10,363 nucleotides of DNA from positions 1 to 10,363 of the forward strand of contig JALVDG010000232.1 in assembly GCA_027009095.1 (NCBI GenBank). The letters are read 5' to 3'. Below the pieces are notes generated by a model, which was not told where the DNA came from, ran no database searches, and saw only the letters and a program-made list of their open reading frames with translations. The position numbers were made by a program, and so were the translations under genes. This document shows, one piece after another, positions 6,116 through 10,363 of the stretch (positions within the stretch are counted from its first letter, which is position 1; each line of letters begins with the position of its first letter). Source of the stretch: Thiotrichaceae bacterium. Its GTDB lineage: Bacteria; Pseudomonadota; Gammaproteobacteria; Thiotrichales; Thiotrichaceae.

Positions 6116-7156
6116 ATGTCTGATTTTTCCACCTCTGTATTAAGCTGGTACGACCAATATGGGCGTAAAAATTTACCGTGGCAACAACATATCACCCCCT
6201 ACCGTGTATGGCTATCAGAGATAATGCTACAACAAACCCAAGTTAAAACCGTGATTCCTTATTTTCATGCCTTTACGGAGCAGTTTCCCGATGTTCAAGC
6301 CTTAGCTGATGCACCAGAGGATAGGGTTTTAAAGTTGTGGTCTGGCTTGGGATATTATGCGCGTGCACGTAATTTACATAAAGCAGCCAAACAAGTATGT
6401 AGGGATTTTTCTGGCACTTTTCCCGATAATATGGAAGAAATGCAATCACTTGCTGGAGTAGGACGTTCAACGGCTGCCGCCATTTTATCGATTGCCTTTG
6501 AGCAATCGCATGCCATTTTAGATGGTAATGTAAAACGAGTATTAACACGCTATCATGCACTAGAGGGTTGGACTGGAAAAGCATCTGTATTAAAACAGTT
6601 ATGGTTATTAGCAGAACAGCATTTACCTGCATCACGTCATCGAGATTATACCCAAGCAATGATGGATTTAGGTGCTACACTTTGCACGCGCACAAAGCCA
6701 CGTTGTAATGATTGCCCACTGCAAGCGGGCTGTATTGCTCATTCACAGGGCAATATGACAGACTATCCTACACCTAAAAAGAAGAAGCTAATTCCTAAAC
6801 GACACACCATTATGCTGATTTTGCAAACACCACAACAAGAAGTCTTTATGCAAAAACGCCCTCCAACGGGTATCTGGGGTGGTTTATGGTGCTTTCCGCA
6901 GTTTGATACACAACAGGATTTAGATGATTATTTACAGACGCAACAGCTAAGCACTTTAACATCGAAGATGCTGACACCTTTTACACATATTTTTAGTCAC
7001 TTTCGTTTGCATATTCAACCTTTAATTATTGAGGTAGAGTCCCCATTAATAGCAAGTGTGATGGAGGATAAGCAAAGCCTCTGGTATAACATCAATACAG
7101 AATTTGAGGGTGGTTTAGCAACACCTGTACAACAGTTATTAAATGATTTAATTTAA
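6116..7156 (+). CDS. mutY: Adenine DNA glycosylase MutY
   Basis: This 346-residue enzyme removes adenine mispaired with 8-oxoguanine, preventing G:C to T:A mutations. The N-terminal catalytic domain has the conserved glutamate in LSEIMLQQTQV (E35), the helix-hairpin-helix LAGVGRSTAAAI (112-123) and the catalytic aspartate in LDGNVKRVL (D136). These correspond to E37 and D138 of E. coli MutY with a constant two-residue offset. The four [4Fe-4S] ligands are C190, C197, C200 and C206. A MutT-like C-terminal domain recognises 8-oxoG, including the FTHIFSHFRL segment. Length matches the family (about 350). The ATG at 6116 has only a weak purine stretch upstream, and copy C ends 17 bp before it. 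yggX follows 112 bp later, as in E. coli. Confidence 0.97.
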   Translation: MSDFSTSVLSWYDQYGRKNLPWQQHITPYRVWLSEIMLQQTQVKTVIPYFHAFTEQFPDVQALADAPEDRVLKLWSGLGYYARARNLHKAAKQVCRDFSGTFPDNMEEMQSLAGVGRSTAAAILSIAFEQSHAILDGNVKRVLTRYHALEGWTGKASVLKQLWLLAEQHLPASRHRDYTQAMMDLGATLCTRTKPRCNDCPLQAGCIAHSQGNMTDYPTPKKKKLIPKRHTIMLILQTPQQEVFMQKRPPTGIWGGLWCFPQFDTQQDLDDYLQTQQLSTLTSKMLTPFTHIFSHFRLHIQPLIIEVESPLIASVMEDKQSLWYNINTEFEGGLATPVQQLLNDLI

Positions 7157-7268
7157 AGCGGGCAAGCAACAGACAAGACAGTAAGTATATTGTGGCTCCG
7201 CCTAAAATTGTTCACTCAATAAACCACAGACTACAAAAAATTTATTAGTAATTTATAGGAATAATATT

Positions 7269-7541
7269 ATGACTCGTATGGTCAACTGCATAAAATTAGG
7301 CAAGGAAGCTCCTGGACTAGAGCGCCCCACTTATCCTGGTGATTTAGGACAACGTATTTTTGATGCAGTATCCGAAGAGGCTTGGAAAAGCTGGATTCAG
7401 CATCAAACCATGTTAATGAATGAGTATCGTTTAAGCCCTATCAACGCAAAAGATCGTAAGTTTTTAGAGGAAGAAATGGAGAAATTTTTCTTTGGTGATG
7501 GTCCTTCTAAAATTGAAGGGTTTACTCCAGAAACAAAATAA
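7269..7541 (+). CDS. yggX: YggX, probable Fe(II)-trafficking / Fe-S protecting protein
   Basis: This 90-residue protein is of the YggX family, implicated in Fe(II) handling and protection of Fe-S clusters from oxidative damage. It matches the family along its whole length. It has the conserved cysteine near the N-terminus (C7), YPGDLGQRI (22-30), the WKSWIQHQTMLMNEYRL helix (39-55), and an IEGFTPE ending like the IEGYTPE of E. coli. The ATG at 7269 has TAGGAA (7256-7261) eight bases upstream. The mutY-yggX order is conserved in enterobacteria. MutY carries an Fe-S cluster, which makes the pairing sensible. The 112-bp gap before it may hold its own promoter, but I see no strong one. Confidence 0.96.
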   Translation: MTRMVNCIKLGKEAPGLERPTYPGDLGQRIFDAVSEEAWKSWIQHQTMLMNEYRLSPINAKDRKFLEEEMEKFFFGDGPSKIEGFTPETK

Positions 7542-7548
7542 AAATATT

Positions 7549-8298
7549 ATGGCTTCCTCATTTATCCCTGCAACAGTTATTGAAAACTACCAATGGACTG
7601 AGCGACTATTTTCGCTAAAACTAAAAGCAGAGCTTCAGCCCTTTGTTGCTGGGCAGTTTGTGCGTTTACAAGTAATCATCGATGGGAAAGCCTTTGCTAA
7701 GTCGTATTCTTTGGTAAATGCACCAAGCGAACCCGATGCAGAAATTTATTTTAATATCGTTCCCGAAGGTAAAGTTTCCACCGCATTAGGTGCATTAGCA
7801 GCAGGTGATAAACTCGAAATTTCACAACCTGCGGTGGGTTTTTTTACTCTCAACGAAATCCCTGATGCAAAGCATCTTTGGATGTTAGCCACGGGTACAG
7901 GCTTAGGACCTTATTTATCAATTCTTAAAGAGCACACCGTCTGGCAACGCTTTGAGAAAATTATTTTAGTACACGCTGTACCACTGGCAAAAGAGTTGAC
8001 CTATAGCGAGTTAATTCAGCGTTTTCGAGACGATTACCCTGATCAGTTTCAGTTTATTTCAATCGTCAGTCGCGAAAAGCATGCAGGCAGCCTTCGCGGG
8101 CGCATTCCACATTTAATTGAAACCAAGCAGTTAGAAGAACAAGCGGGCTTAGAGATTAACCGTGATAATTCTCATATTATGCTGTGTGGCAACAGCGGAA
8201 TGCTGAATGACAGTAAAAAAATACTCAAAGAGCAACGAGATATGGATAGACATTTACGCCACAAAGCGGGGCATGTTTCGGCGGAGCAGTATTTTTAA
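7549..8298 (+). CDS. fpr: Ferredoxin (flavodoxin)-NADP+ reductase
   Basis: This 249-residue FAD enzyme moves electrons between NADPH and ferredoxin or flavodoxin. It aligns along its length with bacterial subclass I FPRs such as E. coli Fpr. The FAD domain contains AGQFVRLQ (34-41) and the AKSYSLVN segment (50-57). The nucleotide-binding domain begins with LATGTGLGPYLSIL (113-126), followed by VSREKHAGSLRGRIP, a CGN motif and the family-type ending AEQYF. The usual Arg of the FAD-binding RxYS motif is Lys here (K51). The frame is open further upstream to 7492, inside yggX, but family length and the MASSFIPATVIENY start favour ATG 7549. It starts seven bases after yggX with no clear Shine-Dalgarno sequence, so translational coupling to yggX is likely. 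Confidence 0.95.
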   Translation: MASSFIPATVIENYQWTERLFSLKLKAELQPFVAGQFVRLQVIIDGKAFAKSYSLVNAPSEPDAEIYFNIVPEGKVSTALGALAAGDKLEISQPAVGFFTLNEIPDAKHLWMLATGTGLGPYLSILKEHTVWQRFEKIILVHAVPLAKELTYSELIQRFRDDYPDQFQFISIVSREKHAGSLRGRIPHLIETKQLEEQAGLEINRDNSHIMLCGNSGMLNDSKKILKEQRDMDRHLRHKAGHVSAEQYF

Positions 8299-8357
8299 AT
8301 CAATTGCATCGCTGTTTTTCAAGATAGTTTTTTTGTTTGATATTTTATCTGCATTCA

Positions 8358-10154
8358 TTAACGATATCTCACTGCAAATGCAATAATCGAGGCATATGTA
8401 TAGGGATCAACCTCAATCGAGCGCGTGACATTATTAATTACTGCATCAATATTTTTACGCAAATCTGCGTCATCGCTTAAACGGCTGGCTTCTAATAAGA
8501 AATATTCAGCGGAAGGGATAGCGCCGTCTTGTAGGTGGCTTAGTTTTGTTCCTTTTGGCAATAAGCTCTGTGTATTTTCGATCCATATACCCTTTTTATA
8601 AAATATCTGCCATGCTTTTTTGGCTATCGCGCGCCCTGTTTCGATGGCTTTTTTATCTCCCGTTGATTTTCCCCATAATAGTAACCCCCACGATGTAGCG
8701 GCATAGCTGTCAAGTGTGCCAATACTGGCATCAGCGGCAGAGCGTCGTAGTACTTTGCCATTCCATAGACTTTCTAAAAATACCGCTAATTTATCGCCAT
8801 ATGCTTGTAAGGAGGGGTCATAGCTAACGCCTTTGGCAAATGCAGCTAATAACATGCCATTTTGAGAGGCTAATAATTTGGTATCTCTGGGCAGTCCTCT
8901 ATGTTTATTACGATAAGCTTTTAGTTTATTGCGAAGCTGTTGTAGCTCTGTCTCAAAGACTTTGGTAGGCTTTTTTAATCTTTTAGCAATGACTTCAAGG
9001 GCATCGTCTCGGCGGGGTAAATTGCCTGCGGGTAGCTCATTGGCTTGATTCAAATTCCACACGCTAAAGGCTAAATCAAGTTCTTTTTTATTGAGTATTT
9101 TAGAGAGTTCTTCTCGTGTCCAAAGATAAAAACCGCCTTCTTCATTTTTATCGTCAACAGCGGATAAACTGGAAATATAGGCATTATTTTTGCCACGCAT
9201 AGATTCAATCGTAAAGTGCAGTGTTTCCAGTGCGACTTGACGGTATTCTGCATTATTGTATCGCTCTGCCGCTTCTAGATAGAGTATCGGCATTAATGCA
9301 TTGGTATAGAGCATTTTTTCAAAGTGCGGGGTTTCCCATGCAGGGTCAACCGTATAGCGATAGAAACCACCACTGATATCATCATGCAGCCCTTTACGCG
9401 CCATCTGGTTTAAGGTGAGTTGTAAAAAATCATCGATATCTTTATCTTTTTGTTTTTCATTAATTGTTAATAAAGCAGCAAGTTGAGGTGTTGAGGGAAA
9501 TTTACGGTTTCCAAAACCACCTTGTAAGGTATCTGCGCCCTCCATAATGACTTTTACTAATGATTTTGCTGATTTAGCAATATTTTTAGTAGCACTGGTT
9601 CGCTCTTGTGTTTCTAGCATATTGCTGAGCGTATCATTTCTATTTTTTGCCATATCCTGCAAGGCTTTCGAGTCTTTTTTCCAGCGTTGTTGCAAACGCT
9701 TTAACACGGTGGCGAAATTATCGCGTGGCATATAAGTTGCACCCACCAAAGGATAGGCATCGGGTGTTAAAAAAACATTCAGCGGCCAACCCGCCGTGCC
9801 ATTGGTCATTTGTACAAATTCAATTAAACGCTTATCTAAAACAGGGTTTAATTCACGATCTACTTTTACCGAGATATAATCCTTATTTAAAATATCGGCG
9901 ATCATTTGGCTTTTATAGCTTTCACGTTGCATTACATGACACCAATGACATGAGAAATAGCCAATAGAAACAAAGAGGATTTTATTTTCTTTTTTTGCCT
10001 TGTCTAAGGCAGCCTTACCCCACGGCATCCAATTAACTGGGTCATCGCCATGCATGGCTAAATAAGGTGAGGCATTGTTTTTAAGTTCGTTGGCACTCAC
10101 ATTAAAACTAAAGCACAGTACAAATAAAGTAATAGCGCTAAGAAAGTATTTCAT
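8358..10154 (-). CDS. Exported DUF255/YyaL-type thioredoxin-domain protein
   Basis: This 598-residue protein is of the DUF255 / YyaL / spermatogenesis-associated protein 20 family, whose biochemical role is not established. Residues 1-21 are a clear Sec signal peptide (FNVSA before the probable cut), so this member is periplasmic or secreted. Family blocks follow in order: SPYLAMHGDDPVNWMPWG (29-46), SIGYFSCHWCHVM with a CxxC redox motif (C69, C72), VKVDRELNP (96-104) and GWPLNVFLTP (122-131). The long C-terminal part (from about residue 190) resembles the alpha/alpha-barrel seen in sugar epimerases and glycosidases, with DDISGGFYRYTVD and HFEKMLYTNA segments. It is shorter than most family members (often 650-700 residues). 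The ATG at 10154 has only a weak RBS. It is convergent with fpr and divergent from aroC. Confidence 0.92.
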   Translation of the reverse strand: MKYFLSAITLFVLCFSFNVSANELKNNASPYLAMHGDDPVNWMPWGKAALDKAKKENKILFVSIGYFSCHWCHVMQRESYKSQMIADILNKDYISVKVDRELNPVLDKRLIEFVQMTNGTAGWPLNVFLTPDAYPLVGATYMPRDNFATVLKRLQQRWKKDSKALQDMAKNRNDTLSNMLETQERTSATKNIAKSAKSLVKVIMEGADTLQGGFGNRKFPSTPQLAALLTINEKQKDKDIDDFLQLTLNQMARKGLHDDISGGFYRYTVDPAWETPHFEKMLYTNALMPILYLEAAERYNNAEYRQVALETLHFTIESMRGKNNAYISSLSAVDDKNEEGGFYLWTREELSKILNKKELDLAFSVWNLNQANELPAGNLPRRDDALEVIAKRLKKPTKVFETELQQLRNKLKAYRNKHRGLPRDTKLLASQNGMLLAAFAKGVSYDPSLQAYGDKLAVFLESLWNGKVLRRSAADASIGTLDSYAATSWGLLLWGKSTGDKKAIETGRAIAKKAWQIFYKKGIWIENTQSLLPKGTKLSHLQDGAIPSAEYFLLEASRLSDDADLRKNIDAVINNVTRSIEVDPYTYASIIAFAVRYR

Positions 10155-10177
10155 TAAGATAAGTCTCGATAGGATGA

Positions 10178-10207
10178 TTGATTTTTATTGTGATGTAAGA
10201 TTATAAC
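10178..10207 (+). promoter_or_regulatory. Divergent promoter region between the DUF255 gene and aroC
   Basis: On the plus strand, TTGATT (10178-10183) and TATAAC (10202-10207) have 18-bp spacing and could drive aroC. On the minus strand, a perfect TATAAT (complement of 10200-10205) lies about 46 bp from the start of the DUF255 gene but lacks a good -35. The two -10 boxes overlap, so the two transcription units may compete. These are consensus matches only. Confidence 0.4.
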
Positions 10208-10274
10208 GTGTAAAACCCTATTCTAGTTGCAAAGCATAAAAAGAAACCTCACTAAACTCAGGTACAATGTTCAT

Positions 10275-10363
10275 ATGTCAGGAAATAGCTACGGAAAATT
10301 ATTCACCGTGACCTCATTTGGTGAGAGTCATGGCCCCGCCATCGGTTGTATTGTCGATGGATG
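10275..10363 (+). CDS. aroC: Chorismate synthase, N-terminal part (cut by window edge)
   Basis: The first 29 codons of chorismate synthase are present. The enzyme makes chorismate from 5-enolpyruvylshikimate 3-phosphate at the end of the shikimate pathway, using reduced FMN. The visible start [20 protein letters not shown] carries the family signature FGESHG (residues 15-20) with the conserved histidine H19, followed by PAIGCIVDG, very like E. coli AroC. The frame is open to the window end. ATG 10275 is the family-consistent start; only a weak CAGG lies upstream. It is divergent from the DUF255 gene. Confidence 0.95.
   Translation, partial: MSGNSYGKLFTVTSFGESHGPAIGCIVDG

Noticed and set aside
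7191..7228. TGTGG/CCACA inverted repeat between mutY and yggX
   Set aside because: It has only five pairs with a loop of nearly 30 bases; this is expected by chance.
7492..7548. Upstream extension of the fpr reading frame into yggX
   Set aside because: The extra 19 codons overlap yggX and do not resemble the N-terminus of the family; ATG 7549 gives the normal length.
8299..8357. Possible bidirectional terminator between fpr and the convergent gene
   Set aside because: There are T-rich runs but only a five-pair stem (AGATA/TATCT), too weak to call an intrinsic terminator.
9647..9967. Plus-strand open frame of 106 codons opposite the DUF255 gene
   Set aside because: It is antisense to the conserved CxxC and thioredoxin-like region, which is clearly coding on the minus strand.
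10263..10268. TACAAT as the -10 box of aroC
   Set aside because: Transcription from it would start at about the ATG itself and the nearest TTGCAA is about 30 bp upstream; the 10178-10207 pair is a better candidate.

Overview
The window looks like chromosomal DNA of a chemolithoautotrophic gammaproteobacterium, most likely a sulfur oxidiser of the Thiothrix/Beggiatoa kind. This is inferred from the gene set and the A+T-rich coding, not proven. The evidence is a form I RuBisCO operon of the cbbL-cbbS-cbbQ-cbbO type with no carboxysome genes beside it in the window, followed by typical gammaproteobacterial housekeeping genes (mutY-yggX, fpr, aroC).

Region 1 (2-4454, + strand) is the carbon-fixation operon. 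It holds the C-terminal end of the RuBisCO large subunit, the complete small subunit, a small acidic protein of unknown function, the MoxR-type AAA+ ATPase CbbQ and the von Willebrand factor A protein CbbO. CbbQ and CbbO together form a RuBisCO activase that strips inhibitory sugar phosphates from the enzyme. A 13-bp hairpin and a possible RBS-masking helix lie between cbbS and the next gene. They could keep expression of the activase genes well below that of RuBisCO.

Region 2 (4455-6115) is accessory. Three copies of one palindromic, MITE-like repeat (A at 4458-4599, B at 5057-5107 inverted and partial, C at 6009-6098) separate two genes that do not belong to the flanking pathways. One is an unrecognised 142-residue protein and the other a secreted, strongly basic PL7-family alginate lyase. 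Copy C looks like an internal deletion derivative of A. A and B together place 16-bp perfect inverted repeats around the unknown gene. Copy C ends only 17 bp before mutY.

Region 3 (6116-8298, + strand) holds mutY, yggX and fpr: an Fe-S DNA-repair glycosylase, an iron-trafficking/Fe-S-protecting protein and a ferredoxin-NADP+ reductase. This is a compact set related to oxidative damage and redox balance.

Region 4 (8358-10363) has a convergent minus-strand gene for an exported DUF255/YyaL-type protein with a thioredoxin-like domain. After a divergent promoter region comes the first 29 codons of aroC (chorismate synthase), cut by the window edge. No tRNA, rRNA, CRISPR array or intact transposase was seen. 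No gene-free stretch exceeds about 200 bp.
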